The notes beneath the pieces were generated by a model. It was given only the letters and a program-made list of their open reading frames with translations. It searched no databases and was not told the origin of the DNA. From NCBI RefSeq assembly GCF_027923385.1, contig NZ_BSEC01000001.1:2740501-2804500 (forward strand): DNA of 64,000 bases. Direction: 5' to 3'. A program made the position numbers and the translations under genes. Of this stretch, positions 1 through 7,424 are shown piece by piece. Positions within the stretch are counted from its first letter, which is position 1; the number at the start of each line of letters is the position of its first letter. This DNA is from Methylocystis echinoides (GTDB lineage Bacteria; Pseudomonadota; Alphaproteobacteria; Rhizobiales; Beijerinckiaceae).

Positions 1-2
1 GG

Positions 3-731
3 TTTTCGACACTTCAGATTTTGAGGGATATAGGCACGCGAGTATCCGATGAAGAATTCAGGCCGGACTGGATTCCCTCAGACGTTCCCCCGGGTGCACA
101 AGCTGATCAGTTCCTACATGCTCACTACTACAATCGCGTAATTGGCCTGGATCGGCGAAGCTATTATGAGGAAATGTTCGAGGAGAATAAGGGCAATCCA
201 GAAAATGCGCTTCGCAATGCTATGGTCTGGTGGAGAAGCCTCCCGAGCCCACCTAGTAACGAAGATCAGATGCTTTTTGAGTGGGCACCTTTCCTTCGGC
301 GAGAGCTTGCGCGCGAGCGAATTCTTGGCCTAAGCGAGCGAGACTTCGAGGCAGTTTGTCAGCGCGTGTGGGCTATTCAAGACCACGCACGACGCATGCC
401 CAACGTCACGTTGAATCTACCTCAAGATCAAAAGCATACAGTTGCCGTAAAAACAAAGGCACTCTCTCATTATCTATTTGAGAAAAAGGCCCCAAATGGC
501 AGCAATGTGCTCGAGGTTTTGTATCACGTCTTGTACGGCGGCACCCACGGGAGCCTACCTGATCGCATTTGGGACACAACTCTAGCAGGGCAATGGCGCA
601 TCGAACACCTTGGGATGAGTGCTATCGGCGAATTGGTCGGCTGGGCCCTGCCCGATGACTTTCCGCCTCGCAACAACCGAACAAGCAAGTCTCTTAGGTC
701 GTTAGGATTCCCAGTGGATGCTCGCGATTAA
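3..731 (+). CDS. Hypothetical protein, C-terminal part (truncated by window edge)
   Basis: The reading frame is open from base 3 and ends at TAA 729-731, so the gene begins upstream of the window; the TTG at 21 has no convincing ribosome binding site. I do not recognise the family. The visible 240-odd residues look soluble, with many aromatic and charged residues and a distinctive end, GELVGWALPDDFPPRN followed by RTSKSLRSLGF. It is the only plus-strand gene in the mobile element and is less GC-rich than the rest of the window, so it may be accessory cargo. A defence role is a guess from location only. Confidence 0.6.
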   Translation, partial: FSTLQILRDIGTRVSDEEFRPDWIPSDVPPGAQADQFLHAHYYNRVIGLDRRSYYEEMFEENKGNPENALRNAMVWWRSLPSPPSNEDQMLFEWAPFLRRELARERILGLSERDFEAVCQRVWAIQDHARRMPNVTLNLPQDQKHTVAVKTKALSHYLFEKKAPNGSNVLEVLYHVLYGGTHGSLPDRIWDTTLAGQWRIEHLGMSAIGELVGWALPDDFPPRNNRTSKSLRSLGFPVDARD

Positions 732-1281
732 GCGCGCCGCGAGCCTGCTAATGCTGACCGGAAAATGCTGCTATGTAACCGAGGTTCAGCGAGCCCCAAA
801 AATCCATGAGTGTCGGGCGCAGCGGCGCCGCTCGGCGCAGGCGATCCGGTAGGGTTCCTGATTTCCTGCGCAATAACAGTGGCTTACCCGCATTGCCCGC
901 CCGTGCGTCTAACCAGCTTCCCATCCTCTTCCCGCCTGTCGCCATGCCCTGCAGTCATGCGGGTTGCTGGGCTGGGTAAGATGCCGGCGTTGACCCGCCC
1001 ATGTCTTCGCAGCGGTGGCCCGTGGTGCGCGTTGTGGACATGCCCGCTACCCTACTAGCTCGATCACTTTTCGCACATGGGCGAGCCTGCCTGCGAAGAT
1101 GCGCCGCCGGAAGGAACGGCCGGCGGCGCACCATGGTCACGCCGACCTTCAGCGGCGGACCCCCGGCGACAGTGCGGAACCCAACCCTATCGCCAAGTCG
1201 TTGACGTGCGCCGCCGGCCGGAAACTGAGAGCCGACGGCGCGCTCTCGGCGCAGCGGAATGGCAGTCGCTGCGCCAGAGGG
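732..1281. other. Gene-free stretch in mobile element
   Basis: No convincing gene was found. Short open frames here are arginine- and proline-rich and lack ribosome binding sites. No tRNA-Asn sequence is present, so this is not the left attachment site. The plus-strand gene ending at 731 and the minus-strand gene ending at 1282 converge here, so it probably serves as a terminator region. Confidence 0.5.
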
Positions 1282-1521
1282 TTATCGTAGGCCGAGGGCT
1301 CGGGCCTCGCGCTGGATGGCGCGCGCCCAAAGCGCGGCAAAGTCCGGGCCGGGCTGCGCCGGCGCGGCGGGAGCGGCCGCACCGGGCGCTGGCGCCGCAA
1401 CACCTGCCTCGCGCTCGCGGAGCCAGACGAGGATATCGCCATGCGGGTCGCGGCCGGCGCGAAGCCCCGCCGCCACGTCGCGGTGATATTGGGCAAGCAG
1501 TTCGTTGGTGATGGGCTGCAT
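1282..1521 (-). CDS. Small hypothetical protein of mobile element (79 aa)
   Basis: A 79-residue protein starting MQPITNELLAQYHRD. The ATG at 1521 is preceded by a strong GGAGGT ribosome binding site, which supports a real gene. The middle is a low-complexity Ala/Pro linker (about residues 40-58) between two short amphipathic stretches. It is the last gene of the leftward train, 16 bases after the preceding gene. The family is not recognised; a small DNA-processing or packaging accessory protein is possible but unsupported. Confidence 0.55.
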   Translation of the reverse strand: MQPITNELLAQYHRDVAAGLRAGRDPHGDILVWLREREAGVAAPAPGAAAPAAPAQPGPDFAALWARAIQREARALGLR

Positions 1522-1537
1522 GTTACCTCCGTGCGTT

Positions 1538-1924
1538 TCAGTTGCGGGGCGCGGGGCCTTCGATGCCGACGATGGCGCGCGGGTCCGCGTCCTCGCGGCG
1601 GTCGATCAGGAAGCCACGCGATAGGGCTTCGCAGATGGCCGCCTCTTCCTCACGCTCGGCCAAGAGAATGGCCGCGTCGGCCTGCGCAAGTTTCTTGGCG
1701 CGCTGCGCCGGATCGAGGGCCGAACGGTCATCCGCTACAGCGTCAATCTCGGCGCAGATGCGCTGGATGATCGTGTCCCGGTGCAGCCACGCGAGAAGGG
1801 CGAAGGCGTCGGGCGCGAAGCGATCCCGGCCCGCGACGCCCGTCACCTGCCCATCGGCGCCGAGGATTGGCGCGGCGAGCTCAAAGCGAGACGGCCACAC
1901 GATTTCCTTCGCGCCGTCAATCAA
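1538..1924 (-). CDS. Hypothetical mobile-element protein (128 aa)
   Basis: The start is taken as TTG at 1924 because its first bases overlap the TGA stop of the upstream gene (TTGA), the usual sign of translational coupling. The open frame continues upstream but only as a shadow of the neighbouring gene. The protein looks soluble and acidic, with a long helical segment (about residues 60-110) rich in Ala, Glu and Asp. There are no membrane segments or known motifs. It shares the transcript with the coiled-coil gene before it. Confidence 0.55.
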   Translation of the reverse strand: MIDGAKEIVWPSRFELAAPILGADGQVTGVAGRDRFAPDAFALLAWLHRDTIIQRICAEIDAVADDRSALDPAQRAKKLAQADAAILLAEREEEAAICEALSRGFLIDRREDADPRAIVGIEGPAPRN

Positions 1925-2568
1925 CCCGACGACGCGGGACGGGCCGCAAGCGCCTCGATCTGCGCGATGGCCAGCCGCTTGGCGTCGGCGCTCGGAACCG
2001 GCGCATCGAGCACGGCCTGCCGCTGCTCGCGCAGCGCTGCGATCTTCTGGCGAAGGCGGCCGATCAGGTCCAGAAGGCCCTCGCCCTTCGCGGGCGCCGG
2101 CGTCGGAATGGGCGCGGCCAGCGAGAACGGCCCGCCGGCCTGCCGGTAATAATCTTCGATGGCCGAGACGGTGAGGCGCTTGGCGCGCCACGCGGCGGCG
2201 CGGGCGTCATAGCGAGCCTGCAGGCGGTCCATTTCTGCGGACAGGCGGCCGACGCGCTCGCGCTCGGCGGCGAGGCCCGGCTGCTCGCCGTTGAGACGCT
2301 CAAGCGTCTCGCGCTCGATGCGGGAAACGCGGCTCTCGGCCTTCAACCGGTCGATGCGGATTTCGTCAATCTGCAGGCGCAACGGCTCAAGCGCCGCGTG
2401 GGCGTCCTCGGCCTCATCGCGCAACGCAAGGAACTTCTCGCGCGCCGGCGGCGGCAGGGTTTCCCAACCCTCGGCCGCCGACCACGTGATGCCCGGCTGC
2501 GATGCGCCTTGCGGCACGGCTGGTGCCTGCGCGGCGGCGGGCGAGTTGGCGAAAAATTTTCCGAACAT
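1921..2568 (-). CDS. Coiled-coil hypothetical protein of mobile element (215 aa)
   Basis: The N-terminus (MFGKFFANSPAAAQAP) is followed by a long charged helical region with heptad-like leucines (about residues 40-140), predicted as a coiled coil. A Pro/Ala linker and a second helical block follow. Stop and start codons overlap with the genes on both sides (TGATG at 2566-2570 and TTGA at 1921-1924), placing it inside a coupled operon. Family not recognised. Such proteins occur as scaffolding-like or structural accessories in phages, but that is only an analogy. Confidence 0.6.
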   Translation of the reverse strand: MFGKFFANSPAAAQAPAVPQGASQPGITWSAAEGWETLPPPAREKFLALRDEAEDAHAALEPLRLQIDEIRIDRLKAESRVSRIERETLERLNGEQPGLAAERERVGRLSAEMDRLQARYDARAAAWRAKRLTVSAIEDYYRQAGGPFSLAAPIPTPAPAKGEGLLDLIGRLRQKIAALREQRQAVLDAPVPSADAKRLAIAQIEALAARPASSG

Positions 2569-2924
2569 CAGCGAACCTCCTCGCCGCGAGGATGCGCTGA
2601 GCCATTCGCCATCGGAAGGCGCTCGCCTTCGCCACGTTCGTCAAATTCGCCGCGCGCCCGCGCTTCGAGGAAGGCGAGCAGCGCGCGCCGGGAGACGCGC
2701 CACTGTCCAGAGGGAAGCTGATGGCCAATGCCGAACCGGCGGCACCATCGCGTGACCGTGCTGTGAGAGCAGCGCGCGAGACGCATGGCCGTCGCCGTGT
2801 CGATCCATCGGTCTGGCTCCGGGCGAAGGGCTGGGGGCGGCGCGCTTTCGGGCGCGCCGTCCAGTTCATCGGCAAGACGGATCAATTCGGCCGCCTGCGC
2901 GCGAAGGCGTTGGGAGGGGGTCAC
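2568..2924 (-). CDS. Helix-turn-helix DNA-binding protein (118 aa)
   Basis: The GTG at 2924 is chosen because GGAGG lies 7 bases upstream and the start overlaps the previous stop (GTGA). A longer TTG start at 2951 has no such site. The centre (about residues 40-90) reads as a winged helix-turn-helix of the excisionase/MerR type: WIDTATAMRLARCS, then STVTRWCRRFGIG, then a Trp-Arg-Val strand and a terminal helix. A charged tail follows. It is likely a regulator or a small-terminase-like DNA-binding protein of the element. Confidence 0.65.
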   Translation of the reverse strand: MTPSQRLRAQAAELIRLADELDGAPESAPPPALRPEPDRWIDTATAMRLARCSHSTVTRWCRRFGIGHQLPSGQWRVSRRALLAFLEARARGEFDERGEGERLPMANGSAHPRGEEVR

Positions 2925-3109
2925 GGGCTGGCCTCCATGCGGAGCACCCAATAGGCAACGTCCTCTTGCCGGGTGTTGGGCTCATTGGACAGGCGGTCAA
3001 TGAGCCGCCATGCCTCGCGGTTGGAAAGGTCGGCGTCGACAATCTCGCCGTCGCCGGAAATGACCTGCCACTTGCCATCAAGGGACTGCTCGATGCGCGG
3101 CGCGCTCAT
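2921..3109 (-). CDS. Small hypothetical protein (62 aa)
   Basis: Starts at ATG 3109, preceded by GTAGGAG 7-8 bases upstream; the open frame further upstream is a shadow. The protein begins MSAPRIEQSLDGKWQV and is predicted alpha/beta. The sequence DGKWQVISGDGEIV looks like a beta-hairpin followed by two helices. It overlaps the next gene by 4 bases (GTGA). No family recognised; typical of small accessory genes in phage early regions. Confidence 0.6.
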   Translation of the reverse strand: MSAPRIEQSLDGKWQVISGDGEIVDADLSNREAWRLIDRLSNEPNTRQEDVAYWVLRMEASP

Positions 3110-3119
3110 CGGCCTGCTC

Positions 3120-3464
3120 CTACGTGTCCGCAAGCTCGAACGCCATAACGACCGCGTCCGCGCGGATCGTCGCGTCAAAGCGATCTTTGGGCGCGGTAAA
3201 GAGCTTGCGGCCATAAAGCGGATGCTCATCGGACAACATGGGTTGATAGCCGCACGGCTCCAATTCGACATCGAGCCAGAGCGTTCCCGCCGCGTCCGCA
3301 ACGACCTGCTTGATGTGGCTGATCGCGATGACCTCGCCGTTATTCATCAACAACCCAAACGACCAGTGGTCATACATCATGCGTTCCGTGAACCACACGG
3401 GAAGGATTTCCGGCGCGGACGGAAGCTCAATATCATCGGAGTTCGTGTTAACGGCTTTGCTCAT
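3120..3464 (-). CDS. Hypothetical mobile-element protein (114 aa)
   Basis: The ATG at 3464 is chosen because AGGAG lies 6 bases upstream. The protein begins MSKAVNTNSDDIELPS and is soluble and acidic, with a mixed-strand pattern and many aromatic residues (VWFTERMMYDHWSFG). It is separated by 10 bases from the 62-residue gene downstream and by about 90 bases from the primase-helicase gene upstream. Base composition of its first third is more AT-rich than its neighbours. Function unknown. Confidence 0.55.
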   Translation of the reverse strand: MSKAVNTNSDDIELPSAPEILPVWFTERMMYDHWSFGLLMNNGEVIAISHIKQVVADAAGTLWLDVELEPCGYQPMLSDEHPLYGRKLFTAPKDRFDATIRADAVVMAFELADT

Positions 3465-3556
3465 AATCAACTCCTATTCTGAGAACGATTTGAGGTCTTG
3501 GTTTCGACCTCCGTGTGAAGCGTTCCATTAATTAGAGCATGGGTCATTTACTGTTC

Positions 3557-5272
3557 CTATTCGTAGTAGCGGCCAGTGACAGGGTTGTAGTTGAGCGACA
3601 CAACGCCCTTCGTGCCGATGGACTTGAACCTGCACTTCTTGACGTGAATTTCGGTCGTCTTGTCCTTGTCGTTTCGATAGACGACGACCCCAATGTCCGC
3701 CTTGTTCGCCCAATTCGCCGAGCCGCTGATGTCGTAAAGGCTCGGCACGGGCGCCTCCTTCGACCCGTTCACTGCAAAGAGCTTCGCGGGATGAGCGACA
3801 AGCCAGACGTGAACGCCGCGCGTCGCCGCAAAGCGCTTCAACCTCATGAGCGCCTGCCCGATGAACTCGGACTCCGTCATGATCGCCGGGCGCCTGTGCT
3901 CAATCTCGTTCCAAGGGTCGATGATGACGCCGCGCACGCCATGGCGCATGACAGCGGCCCTGCACTTTTCCAGAACCCAATCGAGGTCCGCCGTGTCGCG
4001 GTCGCCATCGGCGCGGATGAAGCGGAAATGCTCATTCGCCCAATCAAGCGCCCTGTCGAGTTCCTCGCGGGACATGCGCGGCGTCTTGCCATCCCAAAAC
4101 GGAAGATCAAGGCGCTTTTCCGCGAGCTTGCTGATGTGCTCGGCCACCGGGTTCTCGAACGAGCAGACCGCGAAGGACCAGTTGAAGCGCTCGGCCAGAT
4201 TGACCGCCAGCGCGTCGAGGAACTCGCTCTTGCCGTGACTCGGGATGCCGGTAACGACCGTTAGCTGGCCCGGCGCGATGGTCATGTGCTGATCCAGCCC
4301 AATCCAGCCGGTCGAGAGCGCGCGCGAGCGGCCCTGATCGTAGAGCGCATGGACCTCCGCACGGAAGTCATCGACGGCGTAGAGGCCGTGGATCGGCCAC
4401 GGCTCGGCGCGCTCGATGCAGGCCATAAGCGCCTCGCGCCCGTCATTGACGAGAACCTCGTTGGCGTCCTTCCGCCCCGGTGGCCATGTCACGCGCTTGC
4501 AGCGCTCCCGGCCGAGACGGCGCGCCAATTCTTCCGCGAGCGCCTGCCCCGGCCCGTCCGCGTCCGTCGCGATGACGAAGGTCTTAACCTTGTCGAGGAA
4601 GTCGGCGCAGTTGGCGAGATAGCTGAACTTCGCGTCCTCGGGATCGGCCGTGTCCTTCACCTTCTGCGGCGCGCCATCGGGGACGCTGACGACATTCGGC
4701 ATGTCGCACTCGCGGATGCTTAAGGCGTCAAGCTCGCCCTCGACAACCACGATTTCATCGCAGCCTTCCGCATGGTCGAGGCCGTAAAGGATTTTCTCGG
4801 CACCCTTCTCCTGCCGGAACCGCTTGTCGAGGGTCCGATACTTGACGTTCACAACCTCGCCCGCCCGGTAAAACGGGAAGGCGATGGCAGCGACTGTCTC
4901 GCCGGGCGCGCAACTCGGCATCCACGTTTCGACCATCGTGACGCCGGCGCGAAAGAGGGTCGCGGCGCTAATCCCGCGATGGGCAAACCATTCGTTCATT
5001 TCGTCGGTCGGAGCCTTGTAGGTGAACTGCGGCTTGCTCGCCGTCGGCTTGGGCGTGAACCGCCCATAGCCATCGTCCCGCCTCTCGCGGACGGCGCCGG
5101 ACCATCCGCAATGGTGGCAGTGATAGACCGCCCGGTCGCCCTCGATCTTCACGCTCAAGCACTCGTCGGACTTCTTGCGGCGCGTGGCCGAGCACTGCGG
5201 ACAGGTCGCCTTGTGCTCGCCGGGGCGAGCGCTCGCAATGCGAATGCCGAGGGCGCGGAGTTCGTCAATCAT
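3557..5272 (-). CDS. Bifunctional DNA primase-helicase (T7 gp4 / Twinkle type)
   Basis: A 571-residue protein with the full architecture of phage primase-helicases. The N-terminal zinc ribbon has Cys24, Cys27, Cys52 and Cys55 (CPQC, CHHC). A TOPRIM primase core follows, with VVVEGELDAL near residue 175 and IATDADGPGQ near 235. The C-terminal RecA/DnaB-type helicase has Walker A GIPSHGKS near residue 343 and a Walker-B-like VIIDPW near 440. It would unwind DNA and lay primers at the element's fork. It lies 11 bases downstream of the initiator gene, so the two form a replication module. Confidence 0.9.
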   Translation of the reverse strand: MIDELRALGIRIASARPGEHKATCPQCSATRRKKSDECLSVKIEGDRAVYHCHHCGWSGAVRERRDDGYGRFTPKPTASKPQFTYKAPTDEMNEWFAHRGISAATLFRAGVTMVETWMPSCAPGETVAAIAFPFYRAGEVVNVKYRTLDKRFRQEKGAEKILYGLDHAEGCDEIVVVEGELDALSIRECDMPNVVSVPDGAPQKVKDTADPEDAKFSYLANCADFLDKVKTFVIATDADGPGQALAEELARRLGRERCKRVTWPPGRKDANEVLVNDGREALMACIERAEPWPIHGLYAVDDFRAEVHALYDQGRSRALSTGWIGLDQHMTIAPGQLTVVTGIPSHGKSEFLDALAVNLAERFNWSFAVCSFENPVAEHISKLAEKRLDLPFWDGKTPRMSREELDRALDWANEHFRFIRADGDRDTADLDWVLEKCRAAVMRHGVRGVIIDPWNEIEHRRPAIMTESEFIGQALMRLKRFAATRGVHVWLVAHPAKLFAVNGSKEAPVPSLYDISGSANWANKADIGVVVYRNDKDKTTEIHVKKCRFKSIGTKGVVSLNYNPVTGRYYE

Positions 5273-5283
5273 GGCGGACTCCC

Positions 5284-6183
5284 CTAGATCGCCGCCATGC
5301 GCGCCACGGACGCGCCGGAGGGCTTGGAGGACTGTTCGTAATTGCCCTCAAGGATTTTGGTCATGTTAGCCGGCTGAAGCACCCAATCGAGGCTGGCGCG
5401 CCACTGCGACGCCTCACCGCGCAGGAAGGGTGACGCGGCGACTTTGGCGAAGAGACCCTGGAAGCCGGCAAGCGGATCGGGCGCCCCGTAGAGACGGACC
5501 AGTTCCTTGCCGCGCGCCAGAATGCGGGTGCGGCGGGGATCGGTCAGCCTCTCGGCCTTGGACAGACCAGTCTCAGCCGCCATAGCGTTCCAAGCCGCAA
5601 CGACCCTCTCGGGAAGATCGTCGCCGGAATTGTCGAGGTCGGGCGCCTGAACGCGAGAACCGGGGGACACGCTCTCTCTCGCGCCCGCGCGGAGTGTATC
5701 TCCCTTTCCTATTCCTATTCCCTTTCCTGTGGAAACCGGTTTCGAACTGGTTTCGAACTGGTTAGCAACCGGTTCTGAACCGGTTTTAAACTGGTTTCGG
5801 ACCTGATCGTTTTCCCGCTTGTTTTCGCGATTGAAGGCGACGTAAAGGCGCACGTCCTGCGGAATGGCGCCCGAGCTATTGGGTTTCACCGGGCGCTGAT
5901 CGGCACAGAAATTCCTCACCGCGCCGAGGCTCACACCGTCGCGCTCCCACTGCATCACGAAGCCGGCGGTCTGCAACTCGGCGAGCAGGCAGGCCACATC
6001 CACGTCGCGGGGCTTGTCGGCGGGGAACAGGCGCATCCTCAACTGGATCGGCTCCCATTCGAACACGCCGTCATCCCAACACTCGGTCAAGAGACCGAAA
6101 AACAGCAAGCGCGCCTTGATGCTCAAGGTGGCGAACCTACCATTGGTGAAAATTTTGGGGTGGACACTGCGTATGCGAGCCAT
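5284..6183 (-). CDS. Replication initiator, lambda-O-like (contains candidate origin)
   Basis: Starts at ATG 6183 because GGAGGGGG precedes it by 7 bases; an upstream in-frame ATG has none. The N-terminal half (MARIRSVHPKIFTNGRF onward) is a winged-helix domain of the type found in phage replication initiators and Rhizobiales prophage proteins placed before helicases. The middle (about residues 125-165) is a linker built from an 11-residue repeat (NQFKTGSEPV, NQFETSSKPV). At the DNA level this is six 11-bp iterons. The C-terminal helical part may bind helicase. It is expected to bind the iterons and load the primase-helicase encoded next. Confidence 0.75.
   Translation of the reverse strand: MARIRSVHPKIFTNGRFATLSIKARLLFFGLLTECWDDGVFEWEPIQLRMRLFPADKPRDVDVACLLAELQTAGFVMQWERDGVSLGAVRNFCADQRPVKPNSSGAIPQDVRLYVAFNRENKRENDQVRNQFKTGSEPVANQFETSSKPVSTGKGIGIGKGDTLRAGARESVSPGSRVQAPDLDNSGDDLPERVVAAWNAMAAETGLSKAERLTDPRRTRILARGKELVRLYGAPDPLAGFQGLFAKVAASPFLRGEASQWRASLDWVLQPANMTKILEGNYEQSSKPSGASVARMAAI
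5734..5799. repeat. Six tandem 11-bp iterons (candidate replication origin)
   Basis: The 8-base palindrome-like core AACYGGTT begins at 5734, 5745, 5756, 5767, 5778 and 5789, exactly 11 bp apart, with variable 3-base spacers. Eleven bp is about one helical turn, so all copies face the same side of the DNA. A 30-bp pyrimidine-rich tract (5700-5729, polypurine on the coding strand) abuts the array on one side. This matches the layout of the lambda origin: iterons in the O gene beside a purine-biased, easily melted tract. Confidence 0.7.
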
Positions 6184-6234
6184 CAGATCACCCCCTCCGC
6201 AAAAGCTGCACATTGCGCAAGCGGACATTTCCGG

Positions 6235-6348
6235 TTAACCTCCCGCTCGCTCGACGTAAGGACATGCTTCGTCCCGGCCCCCGAAAGCGGGCCGGGACTT
6301 TTTTGTGTGGTGATCCATGTTCCCATTGGGGTTGATCCTCAGTTTCAT
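6235..6348 (-). CDS. Very small hypothetical protein (37 aa)
   Basis: Begins MKLRINPNGNMDHHTKK at ATG 6348, with GGAG 5 bases upstream. It ends 51 bases before the initiator gene. The 37 residues are basic and polar with no membrane segment. Support rests on the ribosome binding site and operon position only. Confidence 0.4.
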   Translation of the reverse strand: MKLRINPNGNMDHHTKKSRPAFGGRDEACPYVERAGG

Positions 6349-6461
6349 GGTCGCTCCATTTCGCTGGGATGCCGGCGCGCCCGTGGCCTGGGCGCGCGTG
6401 GCGATAGCTGATTGGCGATGCTGCTTATGTTTCCCGTAAGCCGTAAGCAATCCGGACGCGG

Positions 6462-6711
6462 CTATTCTGCGCCATCGCTGTCGGGGCCATCCTCGGGGTC
6501 GAGAACAAGGCCCATAGTCGCCGACCACTGCTCAACGCGGCTAATCACCGCCTCAAGCTCCTGCGCGTCCTCACGCAGCCTTTTCTTGGAGTCCTTCGGC
6601 GTTTTTTTTGCGAGCAGCGTAGAAGCGGTAGTTGTTCGCCACGTGCCGGAGCGCACCATGGACAAGGCTGGCGCGCTCCGTGAGTATAATCGTAAATTCG
6701 TGCTCGTTCAT
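6462..6711 (-). CDS. Small hypothetical gene split by an A8 frameshift
   Basis: The frame starting at ATG 6711 overlaps the previous stop (TAATG) and encodes MNEHEFTIILTERASL onward. It runs 46 codons to a TGA at 6571. A run of eight A on the coding strand (6602-6609) lies inside it. Skipping one base there joins a frame that continues to 6462 with a charged helical, coiled-coil-like tail ending DPEDGPDSDGAE, giving about 82 residues in all. It could be programmed slippage, a disabled gene, or a sequencing error in the homopolymer. Function unknown. Confidence 0.5.
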
Positions 6712-6926
6712 TACGCCTTCCCGTGCTGCGTGCCGTAAGCCGCAAGCGCGTTCGCCTCGCGGTGGTCACGCTGCGCTTCTCTGCGGAGACGCGCGGCGAT
6801 CCTGCCGAGACGCAGGCGAACCTCGGCCTGCTCATGCGGGCGGATGATCTGTTCCAGTTTGTCGAGCAGATGCGTGTTCGCGGGGTTCTCAAGGTCGGTG
6901 AGAAGGGTCTCGATTTCGGGACGCAT
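6711..6926 (-). CDS. Small helical hypothetical protein (71 aa)
   Basis: The ATG at 6926 follows GGAG by 5 bases. The protein begins MRPEIETLLTDLENP and is almost entirely helical and charged, with a likely coiled-coil segment at about residues 20-60. The stop codon overlaps the next start (TAATG), showing translational coupling with the frameshifted gene. Family not recognised. Confidence 0.5.
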   Translation of the reverse strand: MRPEIETLLTDLENPANTHLLDKLEQIIRPHEQAEVRLRLGRIAARLRREAQRDHREANALAAYGTQHGKA

Positions 6927-7033
6927 GTTGTCTCCTATGCGCTTGGGAAATGGTAGCATGGCAGAAGGCCGAGCGCGGTCGTACGGTTACGGAGTCCGTA
7001 ACCGGTGTTTTATCTTCGCCAAAGTTGCTGGGC

Positions 7034-7309
7034 TTAGGCCGCTTCGCTCTTCAAGCGATCACGGACCGACTCCGCGTCATCGAAGCCCTGAATGATGCGG
7101 CCAAGGGTGCGGCGGCTGATGCCGAGTTCGTGCGCGGCGTCGTTGGCCAGAACGAAGGTTTCCGCGTCCGTGGCTCTGGGGGCGTCAATCTTGCCTCCGG
7201 TGGCCTGCGCGATGAGCTCGCGCTTGTATTTCTCTAGATCACTGCGCAGGAAGACAATCTTCCCGCGATGGCGGAGCGGCTTGGGGAACTGGGGCTCTTG
7301 GTTAGACAT
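7034..7309 (-). CDS. Small helix-turn-helix regulator (91 aa)
   Basis: The N-terminus (PKPLRHRGKIVFLRSDLEKYKRELI split over residues 9-33) resembles the wing and last helix of an AlpA/excisionase domain. The second half has a clear helix-turn-helix: NDAAHELGISRRTLGRIIQG at about residues 55-75. Its ATG lies against a cluster of GTCACCC/GGGTGAC repeats, one of which spans its ribosome-binding region, so autoregulation is likely. It is probably the control or excision protein of the element; the exact role is inferred. Confidence 0.65.
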   Translation of the reverse strand: MSNQEPQFPKPLRHRGKIVFLRSDLEKYKRELIAQATGGKIDAPRATDAETFVLANDAAHELGISRRTLGRIIQGFDDAESVRDRLKSEAA

Positions 7310-7312
7310 TCT

Positions 7313-7395
7313 GTCACCCGTCTAGGAATTGCAACGGGTGACTAATTTAGCCATAAAAATTGGGTTGGGAACAACCTGAAGCAGCTTCGTCACCC
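7313..7395 (-). promoter_or_regulatory. Early promoter with repeated operator half-sites
   Basis: GTCACCCG at 7313-7320 and CGGGTGAC at 7335-7342 form an inverted repeat with 8-bp arms and a 14-bp spacer. A third GTCACCC lies at 7389-7395. Between them, reading leftward, is a possible promoter: TTGTTC (7369-7374), 18 bases, CTAAAT (7345-7350). A repressor bound to the inner repeat would block this promoter and the start of the HTH gene. Confidence 0.5.
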
Positions 7396-7424
7396 ACGAA
7401 AAGCAGATGGACGGGTGCGGCCTT

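Noticed and set aside
955..1140. Possible 61-codon minus-strand gene in the mobile element
   Set aside because: No ribosome binding site, and the composition is Arg/Pro/Thr-rich without any fold signature.
5734..5799. CRISPR array
   Set aside because: The repeat core is 8 bases with 3-base spacers, far too short; the array is inside a coding gene and fits iterons instead.
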